64,000 nucleotides of DNA from CAXMST01 sp963712765 (GCA_963712765.1 CAVQIX010000003.1:620001-684000); one strand, 5' to 3'; shown: positions 25,935 to 34,642, numbered from the stretch's first letter. Numbers and translations: made by a program. Notes: a model not told the origin generated them from the letters alone.

Positions 25935-26111
25935 ATGCAGCTTCTCGTCTTCACAGTCGTCGGCCTCGTGCTCTTCCTGCTCGCGATCGGATTCGATCTC
26001 GGCGGCACCATCGGGGCCATGGTCTTTCTTCTCATGCTGCTGATCGGCGGCACCCTCCGTGCATGGGCGCCCCTGGTCGAGCGGGCCCGCGGACCGGCCG
26101 CGAAGCTCTAG
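25935..26111 (+). CDS. 58-residue two-helix membrane protein
   Basis: A very short gene encoding 58 residues that are almost wholly hydrophobic up to residue 42, with two likely membrane helices (about 3-20 and 25-43) and a basic tail ending RARGPAAKL. It is supported by the TAGATT hexamer upstream and by a stop codon that interlocks with that of the convergent gene: TAG at 26109-26111 on this strand and TAG read from 26110-26108 on the other, sharing CTAG. Function unknown. Confidence 0.6.
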   Translation: MQLLVFTVVGLVLFLLAIGFDLGGTIGAMVFLLMLLIGGTLRAWAPLVERARGPAAKL

Positions 26112-26665
26112 GCGGATCGCTGGTCGCAGAAGGCTGCGAAGCCCGCGACCAACTCCCCGAGCAGCTCTCGTGTGGTCTCGTCGCTGAGCTCGAGATCTTC
26201 GTCGAAGAGGGTCCAAGCCTGGGCGGCGAACAGCGCCTTGTCGCTGTATAGACGGGCGCCGAAGTAGCGCATCGTCGGCAGCCATGCTGATTGCGAGAAG
26301 CGGGTGCCGCCCCGACCGCCGGTGCCGATCAGCGCGACGGGCTTGCCCGAGAGGGCGTTGCCGCCGTCGCCACGGCTGATCCAGTCGAGCGCGTTCTTGG
26401 CGGCGCCCGGGACACCCGCGTTGTACTCCGGCGTCGCCAGTAGCACTCCGTCGGCCCCGGCGATCGAGCGCTGCAACTCGACCACGCGCTGCGGCTGACC
26501 CGATTCCTCCTCGACATCGCCGTCATAGACGGGAATCCCGTTGAGCGTCTCGATCGAGAGCTCGGCGCCGTCGGGAAGCAGTCGCCCGGCCGCTCGCAGC
26601 AAAGCGTGATTGAACGATGCCTTTCGCAGACTTCCGGGAATGCCGATGATCCGGGTCACGATCAT
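26108..26665 (-). CDS. NADPH-dependent FMN reductase family protein
   Basis: 185 residues of a flavodoxin-like fold. GIPGSLRKASFNHALLR is the FMN phosphate loop and TPEYNAGVPGAAKNALDW the flavin-contacting motif, both typical of the chromate/azo/quinone reductase (YieF/ArsH-like) family. Electron acceptor unknown. It diverges from rpmB with 53 bases between starts and converges with the 58-residue membrane gene. Confidence 0.88.
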   Translation of the reverse strand: MIVTRIIGIPGSLRKASFNHALLRAAGRLLPDGAELSIETLNGIPVYDGDVEEESGQPQRVVELQRSIAGADGVLLATPEYNAGVPGAAKNALDWISRGDGGNALSGKPVALIGTGGRGGTRFSQSAWLPTMRYFGARLYSDKALFAAQAWTLFDEDLELSDETTRELLGELVAGFAAFCDQRSA

Positions 26666-26702
26666 TCCACGCTAACAGGCCCCGTCGATGCCTCCGGTCC
26701 TC

Positions 26703-26708
26703 TACCAT
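26703..26708 (+). promoter_or_regulatory. -10 hexamer TACCAT for rpmB
   Basis: TACCAT ends 10 bases before the ATG at 26719. The in-frame ATG at 26707 lies inside the hexamer and is therefore not the start. Confidence 0.55.
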
Positions 26709-26718
26709 GCCGCCTCCG

Positions 26719-26910
26719 ATGGCGAAGGTATGTCACAGCTGCGGCAAGAAGCCGGCGGTCGGAAACTCGCGTAGCCACTCGATGGTCGCGACCCGGCGCC
26801 GATTCAACCCGAACCTGCAGAAGGTCCGCATCGACGATGACGGGAGCAAGCGTCGCGTCTACGTCTGCACCCGCTGCCTCAAGGCCAACAAGGTAGTCAA
26901 GGCCCTCTAG
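26719..26910 (+). CDS. rpmB: Large ribosomal subunit protein bL28
   Basis: 63 residues. CHSCGKKPAVGNSRSHS and the second pair VCTRCLKANK show the zinc-binding (C+) form of L28. KRRFNPNLQKV-type sequence (here RRRFNPNLQKV) is the signature. Unlinked to rpmG here; the next gene encodes a FakA-like kinase. Confidence 0.96.
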   Translation: MAKVCHSCGKKPAVGNSRSHSMVATRRRFNPNLQKVRIDDDGSKRRVYVCTRCLKANKVVKAL

Positions 26911-26947
26911 TTCGCCCGGCCGGCTGAACGTGCCTACGCTCCGGCCC

Positions 26948-26971
26948 CGGCGCCGGTAGTTTCCGGCGCCG
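26948..26971. repeat. 9-bp inverted repeat enclosing the fakA -10
   Basis: CGGCGCCGG (26948-26956) and CCGGCGCCG (26963-26971) pair perfectly. The six-base loop is the -10 hexamer TAGTTT (26957-26962), and the right arm ends on the G of the GTG start codon. A DNA-binding repressor site is the simplest reading. Confidence 0.55.
26957..26962 (+). promoter_or_regulatory. -10 hexamer TAGTTT for the fakA-like gene
   Basis: TAGTTT ends 8 bases before the GTG at 26971 and forms the loop of an inverted repeat. Confidence 0.55.
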
Positions 26972-28605
26972 TGCCCGATCCCTCCATCCAGAGATTCCGA
27001 CGAGTCGTCGAGGTCGCGCTGCGCCACCTGGAGTCCCGGCGCGAAGAGATCAACGATCTCAACGTCTTCCCGGTTGCCGACGGCGATACCGGCGACAACA
27101 TGGCCCGCACGATGGAGGCGGTTCGCCAGGCCCTTGACCGGCTCGAGCGTGATGCCGGCGAGGACGCCCCTCGCGAGCAGATCGTCAAGACCGTCGCCGA
27201 AGCTGCGCTGCTCGGCGCTCGCGGCAACTCGGGCGTGATCACCAGCCAGATCGTCCGCGGCGCCGCCGAGGTCCTGGCGACGCCGACCGGCCGGCTCGTC
27301 GATCCAGCGCTGATTGTCGAGTCGCTGGAGAGCGCGGCTCAGGCGGCCCGTAACTCGGTCGCGAAACCGACCGAGGGCACGATCCTGACCGTCATCGACG
27401 AGATGGCGAATGCCGCGGCCGAACGGCTCGCGGGTCAATCCGCGCTCGGCGAGGAGGCCGGCGACGCTCAACAGAACGCGCTACTCGCGGAGATGCTCGC
27501 GGTCGTGCTGGAGGCCGGTGACGAGGCGGTCCGGCGCACCCCCGAGCAGCTACAGGTGCTGGCCGATGCCGAGACGGTGGACGCCGGCGCCTACGCGCTG
27601 GTGGTGCTCGTCCGCGGGATGATTGCCGGCCTGCTGGGCGACGACCAGGGGCTGCCCCCGCTGCCGCACTACCCGGCGGCCAGGATCGACGCTGCCGGGC
27701 ATGCCGATTCCCGCTACGACCACTGCCTCAACATGGTCGTCCGTCGCAGCCATTCCGATCTGGTTCCCCGGCTTCCCGAAGGGGTGGCCGAGCTCGGCGA
27801 CTCGATCGAGGTCGTCGGTGACTCGTGGATGCTTCGGGTCCACATCCACACCGATGAGCCGGACCGCGTGGTCGGCCTGCTCAGTCCGCTCGGCGAGGTC
27901 CACGTCGACAGCTGCGACTTCATGCCCGATCAGATCGAGGCCCGCCGGGCGCGCGCACGGGCGAGCGTCCCCCGGTCGGGGGCGGCGTTGGTCGCGGTCG
28001 CGGACGGTGCCGGCTTCGAGCGGCTGTTCACCGAGATGGGCGTGAGCGTCGTGCCCGGCGGGCCCAAGCTCAACCCCTCGACGGAGGAGATTCTGGGAGC
28101 GATCGAGGCCGGCGCCGGGAGTCAGGCGGTCGTGCTGCCCAATTCACCCAACGTTGTGCTGGCGGCGGAGGAAGCGGCGAGGAGCAGCGACAAACACGTC
28201 CTGGTCGCACCCTGCCACTCGCAGCAGATGGCGGCTGAGCTGCTGGTCACGCTCGATCGGGACTCCTCAGCCGAGGAGATCGTCGAGGAGATCAGCGCGC
28301 AGGTCGGTGACGTGCGCACCGCGGCTGTCGCCGAGGCGGCCCGCGAGGACGCCGAGGGACGCTTCGCGGTCGGCGACGGGATCGGCCTGATCGAGGACGA
28401 GGTGATCGCCTGGGGAACGCCCGGCGAGGCGCTCAGCGGCGCGGTGGCCGCCATCAGCCGCGACGCCGAGGTGGTGACGGTCTTCTGCGGCGAGGCGGCG
28501 CCACTGGCCCCCGAGCAGGTCGAGGCGATGCTGCCCGAGACAGTCGAGGCCGCGATTCTCGACGGGGGCCAGCGAACCCATTGGTGGCTGCTCTCGGCCC
28601 AGTGA
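26971..28605 (+). CDS. DAK2/DegV-type fatty acid kinase catalytic subunit (FakA/YloV-like)
   Basis: 544 residues. The N-terminal DhaL/DAK2 ATP-binding domain has NDLNVFPVADGDTGDNM and RGNSGVITSQI, the Mg/ATP-binding Asp cluster and phosphate loop. The middle and C-terminal parts resemble the YloV/FakA family (HIHTDEPDRVVGLLSPLGEV; LPNSPNVVLAAEEAA). Known FakA phosphorylates FakB-bound fatty acids for phospholipid synthesis. In many genomes this gene lies between rpmB and recG, as it does here within 4.3 kb. No FakB is in the window. Confidence 0.85.
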   Translation: MPDPSIQRFRRVVEVALRHLESRREEINDLNVFPVADGDTGDNMARTMEAVRQALDRLERDAGEDAPREQIVKTVAEAALLGARGNSGVITSQIVRGAAEVLATPTGRLVDPALIVESLESAAQAARNSVAKPTEGTILTVIDEMANAAAERLAGQSALGEEAGDAQQNALLAEMLAVVLEAGDEAVRRTPEQLQVLADAETVDAGAYALVVLVRGMIAGLLGDDQGLPPLPHYPAARIDAAGHADSRYDHCLNMVVRRSHSDLVPRLPEGVAELGDSIEVVGDSWMLRVHIHTDEPDRVVGLLSPLGEVHVDSCDFMPDQIEARRARARASVPRSGAALVAVADGAGFERLFTEMGVSVVPGGPKLNPSTEEILGAIEAGAGSQAVVLPNSPNVVLAAEEAARSSDKHVLVAPCHSQQMAAELLVTLDRDSSAEEIVEEISAQVGDVRTAAVAEAAREDAEGRFAVGDGIGLIEDEVIAWGTPGEALSGAVAAISRDAEVVTVFCGEAAPLAPEQVEAMLPETVEAAILDGGQRTHWWLLSAQ

Positions 28606-28643
28606 GGCGGGCGGCTCCGCCGGTCTCGTAAGCTAGGACTTAC

Positions 28644-28649
28644 TAGACT
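28644..28649 (+). promoter_or_regulatory. -10 hexamer TAGACT
   Basis: TAGACT ends 6 bases before the ATG at 28656. Confidence 0.55.
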
Positions 28650-28655
28650 CGGCCG

Positions 28656-29408
28656 ATGAGCAGACCCGAGCTGGTGGAGGAGGTGCTGGACGCAGCCGGA
28701 GGCGAGGACCGTTGGCGCCGCGCGGGGCTGATCCGGGCCCGCGTGAGAACCGGGGGGCTCCTGACCCGCACCAGGGTCCCGGGGAACCGGCTCCGCGACT
28801 ACGAGGTGACGGTCGGGCTCGCCCGCCCGCGAGCGGTTCTCGACCCGTTCCCCGAGCCCGGCCAGCGGGGCGTCTTCGACTCCGGCGCGGTCTGGATCGA
28901 GGCCTACTCGGGGGAGGTCCTGCGCCGTCGTCAGAACCCGAGGCAGTCCTTCAGCGGCCTCAGCGGCCTGCGTCGCAACCTTCGCTGGGATGCCCTCGAC
29001 TCGACCTACTTCGCCGGATACGCGATGTGGAACTACCTGACCACCCCGTTGATCTTCCTGCGTGATGGCGTCGAGGTCCGCGAGGGCGATTCCTGGAGCG
29101 GGGAAGGCGAGCTCTGGCGCAGCCTGCGGGCACGCTTCCCCGACGACCTCGACACACACAGCAGGGAGCAGAGCTTCTGGTTCGACGGTGAAGGCCGGTT
29201 GGTGAGGCATGACTACACCGCCGAGGTCGTCGCCGGAGTCGCCCATGCCGCCCACTACTGCCGTCAACACCGCAGCTTCGATGGGCTCCTGTTCCCGACC
29301 CGCCGCCAGGTTCTGCCCCGGCGCTCGGACCTGCGCTCGCGGCCCTTCCCGACCCTGGTCTCGATCGAGCTGTCCGACCTGCGGGTCGAGGGTGGTGGGG
29401 CGCAATGA
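28656..29408 (+). CDS. Uncharacterised protein, 250 residues
   Basis: I do not recognise a family with confidence. It has no signal peptide or membrane segment. A central aromatic region (STYFAGYAMWNYLTTPLIFL) and a C-terminal part with HYCRQHRSFDGLLFPTRRQV suggest a beta-rich fold reminiscent of lipid-binding carriers, which is only an impression. Its last 4 bases overlap the start of a GST-like gene, so the two are cotranslated. It has its own leaderless-type promoter. Confidence 0.6.
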   Translation: MSRPELVEEVLDAAGGEDRWRRAGLIRARVRTGGLLTRTRVPGNRLRDYEVTVGLARPRAVLDPFPEPGQRGVFDSGAVWIEAYSGEVLRRRQNPRQSFSGLSGLRRNLRWDALDSTYFAGYAMWNYLTTPLIFLRDGVEVREGDSWSGEGELWRSLRARFPDDLDTHSREQSFWFDGEGRLVRHDYTAEVVAGVAHAAHYCRQHRSFDGLLFPTRRQVLPRRSDLRSRPFPTLVSIELSDLRVEGGGAQ

Positions 29409-30160
29409 GCGGCGGCGGACTGCCGAAGCTCTGGCAGTACAACTTCTCCAACTACAACGAGAAGGCCCGCTGGGCGCTCGACTACAAGGGGATTCCCCAC
29501 CGCCGACGCTCGCTGATGCCGGGAGAGCCGCGTGCGATGGCGTTCTCGCTGCGAGGGACGCTGCCGGTCCTCGACATCGAGGGCGAGCGCTACACCGATT
29601 CGACCGACATCATCGCGGCGCTCGAGCGGATCAAGCCCGAGCCGGCCCTGTACCCGGCCGACCCCGAGCTGCGGGCTCGAGCGCTGGCGCTCGAGGACCG
29701 CTTCGACGAGGAGGTGGGCCACGCGCTGCGACGGGCGCTCTTCTGGGAGGTCCGGGATGACCCCGCCTACATGCGAGCCTTCATCACCCACGGTCAGCCT
29801 GCGCACCTGCGGGCGATGATGCGGGCGACCTTTCCGGCCGGATGGCTGTATGTGAGTCACCGCTACACCTTCACCGCCGAGGACGCCGAGCGCGCGTGGG
29901 GCACGCTCGAGGCGGCTCTGGAGGAGGTCGAGCGCGAGCGCGATGGCGGCGATTACCTGATCGGGGACGGCTTCAGCGTTGCCGACCTCACTGCCGCGGC
30001 GCTGCTGTGGCCGCTCGCCTGGCCCGATCAGTTCCCGTACGACCTGCCGGAGCCGCCGCGCCTGGAGCGCTTCGCGGCCCTCCAGGCCCGACCGGGGGTG
30101 GAGTGGATCCGCGAGACCTACGCCCGCCACCGCGGGCGCTCCACCGAGGTCTCGGCCTGA
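29405..30160 (+). CDS. Glutathione S-transferase family protein
   Basis: 251 residues. The thioredoxin-like N-terminal domain has FSNYNEKARWALDYKGIPH and TLPVLDIEGERYTDSTDII; the helical C-terminal domain has YLIGDGFSVADLTAAALLWP. It shares the xEKxRWAL motif with the GST-like gene at 17601, so the two may be paralogues. It overlaps the upstream unknown gene (ATGA). Confidence 0.82.
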   Translation: MSGGGLPKLWQYNFSNYNEKARWALDYKGIPHRRRSLMPGEPRAMAFSLRGTLPVLDIEGERYTDSTDIIAALERIKPEPALYPADPELRARALALEDRFDEEVGHALRRALFWEVRDDPAYMRAFITHGQPAHLRAMMRATFPAGWLYVSHRYTFTAEDAERAWGTLEAALEEVERERDGGDYLIGDGFSVADLTAAALLWPLAWPDQFPYDLPEPPRLERFAALQARPGVEWIRETYARHRGRSTEVSA

Positions 30161-30183
30161 GTCGCCGAGTCGGCTGAGCGCGG

Positions 30184-30717
30184 CTACCAGCCCTCGCTGC
30201 CTGGCTCGCCCTTGATCGGCCCGGTGATCTCGGCCGTCACCCAGCCTCCATAGAAGCGACCGGGCTGAGGCTGCACGCGCTCGCCGTCCAGTGTGCACTC
30301 CAGCAGCGCCGGGTAGAAGGAGATGTGGTCGGTGAGCCCGGCGTAGGGACCGGTGGGCCGTCGGTAGGTCCAGGCGGCCCGCGCGATCGCTCGCTCTCCG
30401 GCGATCACGTCGAAGTAGCTGGCGGTGCCCTTGAACTCACAAAGGGTCTTGCCCTCGGCGGGGCGCAACAACTCGCGGTTCACGTCCTCGGGAGGGATGT
30501 AGACGACCGGAGCCCCCGCGGTCTCGCAGACGCGAAGCGCCTTCTCGGAGGCGGCCACCAGCAATGGCCCGGCCCACGCCTCGACCCGGCGCTTCTCCTG
30601 CCTGATCTCCGGCGGGCGGGGGTAGTCCCAGACCGACTCCTTCTCGAGCCCGTTGGACGCGAGGCCCTCCGCCGGATCGGGCGTCGGGCGCCCCAGGCTT
30701 CCGAATCGAGCCGACAT
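30184..30717 (-). CDS. DUF427 domain protein
   Basis: 177 residues. ESVWDYPRPP near the N-terminus, then VYIPPEDV, CEFKGTASYFDV and AAWTYRRPTGPYAGLTDHISFYP are typical of DUF427, a small beta-barrel family of unknown function. A GGGGAG ribosome-binding sequence precedes the ATG at 30717. The gene lies 5 bases downstream of ridA on the same strand and is probably cotranscribed. Confidence 0.8.
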   Translation of the reverse strand: MSARFGSLGRPTPDPAEGLASNGLEKESVWDYPRPPEIRQEKRRVEAWAGPLLVAASEKALRVCETAGAPVVYIPPEDVNRELLRPAEGKTLCEFKGTASYFDVIAGERAIARAAWTYRRPTGPYAGLTDHISFYPALLECTLDGERVQPQPGRFYGGWVTAEITGPIKGEPGSEGW

Positions 30718-30722
30718 CGCCT

Positions 30723-31202
30723 TCAGCTCCCCTCGATCTCGACCACGGCCTCGACCTCGACCGACATGTCGAAGGGGAGCTCGGCGGCGCCGATCGCCGA
30801 GCGCGCGTGGCGGCCGGGCTCTCCCCAGAGCTCGATGATCAGATCGCTGAAACCGTTGATCACCGCGGGCATCGCGTTGAACCCCGCCGCCGAGTTGACG
30901 AGGCCGAGCGCCTTGACCCAGCGGGTGACGCGGTCGAGATCGCCGAGCTCGGCCCGCAGCGACGCGAGGATCGAGAGCGCCGTCAGGCGGGCGGCCTCGC
31001 GGGCGGTGTCGAGGTCGATCCCGGCTCCCACCTTGCCCGCGACCAGCACCTCGGTGCCGTCCACCGGCCCGTGGCCGGAGACGTAGGCGTGGTCGCCGCT
31101 GACGGTCACCAGCTCGAAGCTGAACTCGACGCCGGGCGGAGGCGCGAAGGGCTTGGGAAGCTCCAATCCGAGCTCCTGAAGGCGAGTCTCTACCCGGCTC
31201 AT
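30723..31202 (-). CDS. RidA/YjgF-family protein
   Basis: 159 residues of the chorismate-mutase-like YjgF fold: YVSGHGPVDG, a helix with AREAARLTALSILASLRAELGDLDRV, and a C-terminal RSAIGAAELPFDMSVEVEAV containing the conserved Arg and the Glu-proximal strand. True RidA deaminates reactive enamines; this longer subgroup (about 150 residues) is less characterised. TAGGCT on the minus strand (31214-31209) ends 6 bases before the ATG. Confidence 0.82.
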   Translation of the reverse strand: MSRVETRLQELGLELPKPFAPPPGVEFSFELVTVSGDHAYVSGHGPVDGTEVLVAGKVGAGIDLDTAREAARLTALSILASLRAELGDLDRVTRWVKALGLVNSAAGFNAMPAVINGFSDLIIELWGEPGRHARSAIGAAELPFDMSVEVEAVVEIEGS

Positions 31203-31208
31203 GGATGA

Positions 31209-31214
31209 AGCCTA
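31209..31214 (-). promoter_or_regulatory. -10 hexamer TAGGCT for ridA-DUF427
   Basis: Minus-strand TAGGCT ends 6 bases before the ridA ATG at 31202. Confidence 0.5.
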
Positions 31215-31242
31215 TTCGCCTGGTTCCGCCGGGCCGCTCACC

Positions 31243-31248
31243 TACCCT
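31243..31248 (+). promoter_or_regulatory. -10 hexamer TACCCT for recG
   Basis: TACCCT ends 7 bases before the ATG at 31256 and favours it over the upstream frame extension from 31205, which would overlap the divergent ridA promoter. Confidence 0.5.
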
Positions 31249-31255
31249 GGAGGTG

Positions 31256-33496
31256 ATGGGCGCAGCCGTCGTGAGCGATACCCCGGTCGAGTCGCATCGT
31301 GGCCAACCGAGTCTGGGGGAGGGTCGCGAGCTTGGTTTCGATGAGCTGCTCGCGGTCGAGCTCCGCAGCGGCCACCGCCAGGACCGCCGCTCGGTCGCCC
31401 TCAGCTCGCTCCGCGGAATCGGGCCGAAGCTGAGCGACGCGGCCGCGCGCGTCGGGCTGATCACGCTCGGGGACCTGATCGAGCACGTCCCGCACTCCTA
31501 CCGCGACCGGGCCGCGACGACCGAGATCTCGGAGCTGCGCATCGGAGCGGAGGCAACCGTGATCGCCGAGGTCCGGAGCGCGCAGCTGCGCCGGACCCGC
31601 CGTCGCAACCTGACGATCGTCGAGGCCACGGTCGCCGACCTCAGCGGGCCGATGAAGGCGAGCTGGTTCAACCAGGCCTGGCTGGCGGAGAAGCTGCGCC
31701 CCGGAACCGGACTGATGCTCAACGGCCGTCTCGACCGTTCCGGCTTCCGGGTCGACAACTACGAGATCCTCGAAGACACCGCCTCCGGTTCGGAGGGCCC
31801 GCGCGATCCGCTGCGCGACGGAGGCGCGACGCCCTCGGGGATCCACACCAGCGGGCTCGTGCCGATCCATCCCGCCGGGGAGGGCCTGCGCCCGCAGAAG
31901 CTGAGGGAGTGGATCTGGCAGGCGCTGCGGCTCGCCCCCGACGTGCACGAGCCCCTGCCGGCAGAGCTGCGCGTCAGCAGGGGGCTGGCGACGGCGGCGG
32001 ACGCTCGGCTCGCGGCCCACTTCCCCGCCGAGCAGGCGGAGATCGGACCTGCCCGGCGACGGCTCGCCTACGAGGAGCTGATCCTGCACCAGGCGGCTCT
32101 GCTCTCGCGCCGGGGCGAGCGCGACTCGGTCCGTCCGGCGGTGCCGGTCGACCCGCCCGGTGAGCTGGTCTCGGGGTGGGTCGACTCACTCCCGTTCGCT
32201 CTCACCTCCGATCAGCGCCGGGCCTGCGAGGAGATCGACGCCGACCTCGCCGCGGGGCGGCCGATGCAGCGCCTGCTGATGGGGGAGGTGGGGTCGGGTA
32301 AGACGGTGATCGCGCTGTACGCGATGTTGCGTGCGGTCGAATCGGGCGGGCAGGCGGCGCTGATGGCGCCGACCGAGACGCTCGCCCAGCAGCACTTCGC
32401 GACCCTCGAGACGCTGCTGGCCGGGATGCCGCTGCCGGCGGCGCTTCTCACCGGCTCGACCGCGGCGACTACGCGCCGCCGCACGCTCGGGCATCTCTCC
32501 ACCGGCGAGCTCGGGCTGGTGGTCGGGACCCACGCGCTGATCGAGGGCGACGTCGAGTTCGCCCGCCTCTCCGTCGCGGTGGTCGATGAGCAGCACCGCT
32601 TCGGCGTCCATCAGCGGCGCGAGCTTGATCGCAAGGGGCCGGGGGAGGCCGCACCACACGCGCTCCACATGACCGCGACGCCGATCCCGCGTACGCTCTC
32701 GCTCACCGCCTACGGCGATCTCGACACCACGGTCCTCAGGGAGCTGCCCAAGGGACGACGCCCGGTCAAGACCTGGGTCGTGGGGGAGGACCGGCGCGAC
32801 GGCGCCTACGGCTTCATCCGCGAGCGTGTGGCCGAGGGGCGGCAGGCGTTCATCGTCTGCCCGCTGGTCTCGGAGTCCGAGGATGGCCAGGCGAAGGCGG
32901 CCGTGGAGGAGGCGCAGCGGCTGGCCGAGGGTGAGTTCGCCCAACAGCGGGTCGAGTTGCTGCATGGGCAGATGCCGGCTGCCGAGAAGGTCGCGGCGAT
33001 GGGTCGCTTCGCCTCCGGCGAGGCCGACGTGCTGGTCGCGACCAGCGTGATCGAGGTCGGAATCGACGTCGCCAACGCGTCGGTGATGCTGATCGAGGAC
33101 GCCGATCGCTACGGCCTCAGCCAGCTCCACCAGCTCCGGGGCAGGATCGGCCGCGGCGAGCACGAGTCGCACTGCATCCTGTTCGCCGATCCCGAGACCG
33201 AGCGGGCGAGCGCCCGCCTGCAGGCGATCGAGACCGAACGCGACGGTTTCAAACTGGCCGAGATCGATCTCGGCCTGCGCGGTGAGGGCGAGGTGCTCGG
33301 CACCCGCCAGTCGGGCCTGCCGCGCTTCCGCGTCGCCACGCTTCCCGAGGACGCCGACCTTCTCGCTGAGGCCCGGGAGGATCTGATCGGGCTGCTGCAG
33401 TCCCACGGCGGGCTCGACGCCCCCGAGCTCGCGCCGATGATGATCGCGGTCCGTGAGCGCTTCGGAGACGAGCGCATCGAGCCCCTGGCGGCCTGA
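31256..33496 (+). CDS. recG: ATP-dependent DNA helicase RecG
   Basis: 746 residues. The N-terminal wedge/OB domain includes LRGIGPKLSDAAARVGL and LIEHVPHSYRD. The helicase core has Walker A MGEVGSGKT, motif VDEQHRFGV (DEQH box), HMTATPIPRTL, LLHGQMPAAEK, and the motif VI region QLHQLRGRIGRGEH. RecG regresses stalled forks and branch-migrates Holliday junctions. rsmD and coaD follow in one unit. Confidence 0.97.
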   Translation: MGAAVVSDTPVESHRGQPSLGEGRELGFDELLAVELRSGHRQDRRSVALSSLRGIGPKLSDAAARVGLITLGDLIEHVPHSYRDRAATTEISELRIGAEATVIAEVRSAQLRRTRRRNLTIVEATVADLSGPMKASWFNQAWLAEKLRPGTGLMLNGRLDRSGFRVDNYEILEDTASGSEGPRDPLRDGGATPSGIHTSGLVPIHPAGEGLRPQKLREWIWQALRLAPDVHEPLPAELRVSRGLATAADARLAAHFPAEQAEIGPARRRLAYEELILHQAALLSRRGERDSVRPAVPVDPPGELVSGWVDSLPFALTSDQRRACEEIDADLAAGRPMQRLLMGEVGSGKTVIALYAMLRAVESGGQAALMAPTETLAQQHFATLETLLAGMPLPAALLTGSTAATTRRRTLGHLSTGELGLVVGTHALIEGDVEFARLSVAVVDEQHRFGVHQRRELDRKGPGEAAPHALHMTATPIPRTLSLTAYGDLDTTVLRELPKGRRPVKTWVVGEDRRDGAYGFIRERVAEGRQAFIVCPLVSESEDGQAKAAVEEAQRLAEGEFAQQRVELLHGQMPAAEKVAAMGRFASGEADVLVATSVIEVGIDVANASVMLIEDADRYGLSQLHQLRGRIGRGEHESHCILFADPETERASARLQAIETERDGFKLAEIDLGLRGEGEVLGTRQSGLPRFRVATLPEDADLLAEAREDLIGLLQSHGGLDAPELAPMMIAVRERFGDERIEPLAA

Positions 33497-33500
33497 GCGC

Positions 33501-34052
33501 ATGGGCCCGCGCCCGGCTGGAGGGGGCCTGCGAATCGTCAGCGGTGAGTTCGGCGGCAGGCGCCTGATCTCGCCCGCGGGCGAGACGATCCGGCCCTCGG
33601 CGGAACGGACTCGGGAGGCCGTCTTCTCGATGCTGGGTCCGCTCGACGGCGAGCGCGTGCTCGATCTCTTCTGCGGGACCGGTGCCTACGGGCTCGAGGC
33701 ACTGAGCAGGGGCGCGGCGGCCGCGACACTGGTCGACGAGCAGATCGAGACGGCCGCCGCGAACGTCGCCGAGCTCGGTCTCGATGGCCGCTGCGAGCTG
33801 GCGGCGAGCGACGCTCTCGCCTTCCTGGACCGCGACGTGAGCACCTACGACCTCGTCTTCTGCGATCCGCCCTATAGACTCGCCGACCGCCTTGGTCCCG
33901 ACCTCGACAGATCGCTCCCCGACCGCCTCCGCCCCGGTGCGCGCGTGATCGTCGAGTCCTCCAGCGCGCGGCCGTTGCGGCTCTCGATGCCGGTGCTGCG
34001 TGAGCGGACCTACGGCGCCGCGACCGTCTCGATCCATGGTGTGGGCGGATGA
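33501..34052 (+). CDS. rsmD: 16S rRNA (guanine(966)-N(2))-methyltransferase
   Basis: 183 residues. IVSGEFGGRRL and RPSAERTREAVFSML open the protein, VLDLFCGTGAYGLEALSRGA is the SAM-binding motif, and VFCDPPYRL is the catalytic DPPY motif. The recG-rsmD-coaD order is widespread. The end overlaps the coaD start by 4 bases. Confidence 0.94.
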   Translation: MGPRPAGGGLRIVSGEFGGRRLISPAGETIRPSAERTREAVFSMLGPLDGERVLDLFCGTGAYGLEALSRGAAAATLVDEQIETAAANVAELGLDGRCELAASDALAFLDRDVSTYDLVFCDPPYRLADRLGPDLDRSLPDRLRPGARVIVESSSARPLRLSMPVLRERTYGAATVSIHGVGG

Positions 34053-34552
34053 ACGATCAAGCGATCCGCACGGCGATCTGCCCCGGCAGCTACGACCCCG
34101 TTACCAACGGCCACCTCGACATCATCGGCCGCGCCTCGAGGGTCTTCGAGCGCGTCGTCGTCGGGGTCGTCAACCAGCCGTTGCGTAAGCAGGAGACGCT
34201 GTTCGACGCCGAGGAGCGCAAGGGCTTCCTCGAGAGCTCGACATCGGCGCTGCCCAACGTCGAGGTCAAGGTGTTCTCGACGCTGCTGGTCGATTTCGCC
34301 CGCGAGAACGGGGCGACGACGATCGTCAAGGGGTTGCGGGCGATCTCCGACTTCGAGTACGAGTTCGAGATGAATCAGCTCAACCGCAAGCTGGCGCCGG
34401 ACATCGAGAGCGTCTACGTGATGGCCTCGCCCGAGTACAGCTTCCTTTCCTCGACCGGAGTCAAGGAGCTGGCCACCTTCGGCGGCGACGTATCGGATCT
34501 CGTTCCCGACGAGGTCGCGGATCAGCTCGCGAGCCGGATCGAGCGGCGTTGA
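34049..34552 (+). CDS. coaD: Phosphopantetheine adenylyltransferase
   Basis: 167 residues. The nucleotidyltransferase signature GSYDPVTNGHLDII, the RKQETLF-equivalent KQETLF, KGLRAISDFEYEFEMNQLNRKL and the C-terminal YSFLSSTGVKELATFGGDVS are all present. It makes dephospho-CoA from phosphopantetheine. ATGA overlap with rsmD. Confidence 0.97.
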   Translation: MNDQAIRTAICPGSYDPVTNGHLDIIGRASRVFERVVVGVVNQPLRKQETLFDAEERKGFLESSTSALPNVEVKVFSTLLVDFARENGATTIVKGLRAISDFEYEFEMNQLNRKLAPDIESVYVMASPEYSFLSSTGVKELATFGGDVSDLVPDEVADQLASRIERR

Positions 34553-34602
34553 GCTCGATCGGCCACCCGACGGGCGATGGGCACAAGCTTGCAAACGAAT
34601 CC

Positions 34603-34633
34603 CCGCCCGGAGGGGCGGCGAAGGGATTTCCCT
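34603..34633 (+). repeat. Two small hairpins between coaD and the sepIVA-like gene
   Basis: CCGCCC (34603-34608) pairs with GGGCGG (34613-34618), and AGGGA (34622-34626) with TCCCT (34629-34633). The 108-base gap holds nothing coding that I can see. The hairpins could terminate the recG-rsmD-coaD transcript, but no T-run follows. Confidence 0.35.
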
Positions 34634-34642
34634 CCTAATCCG

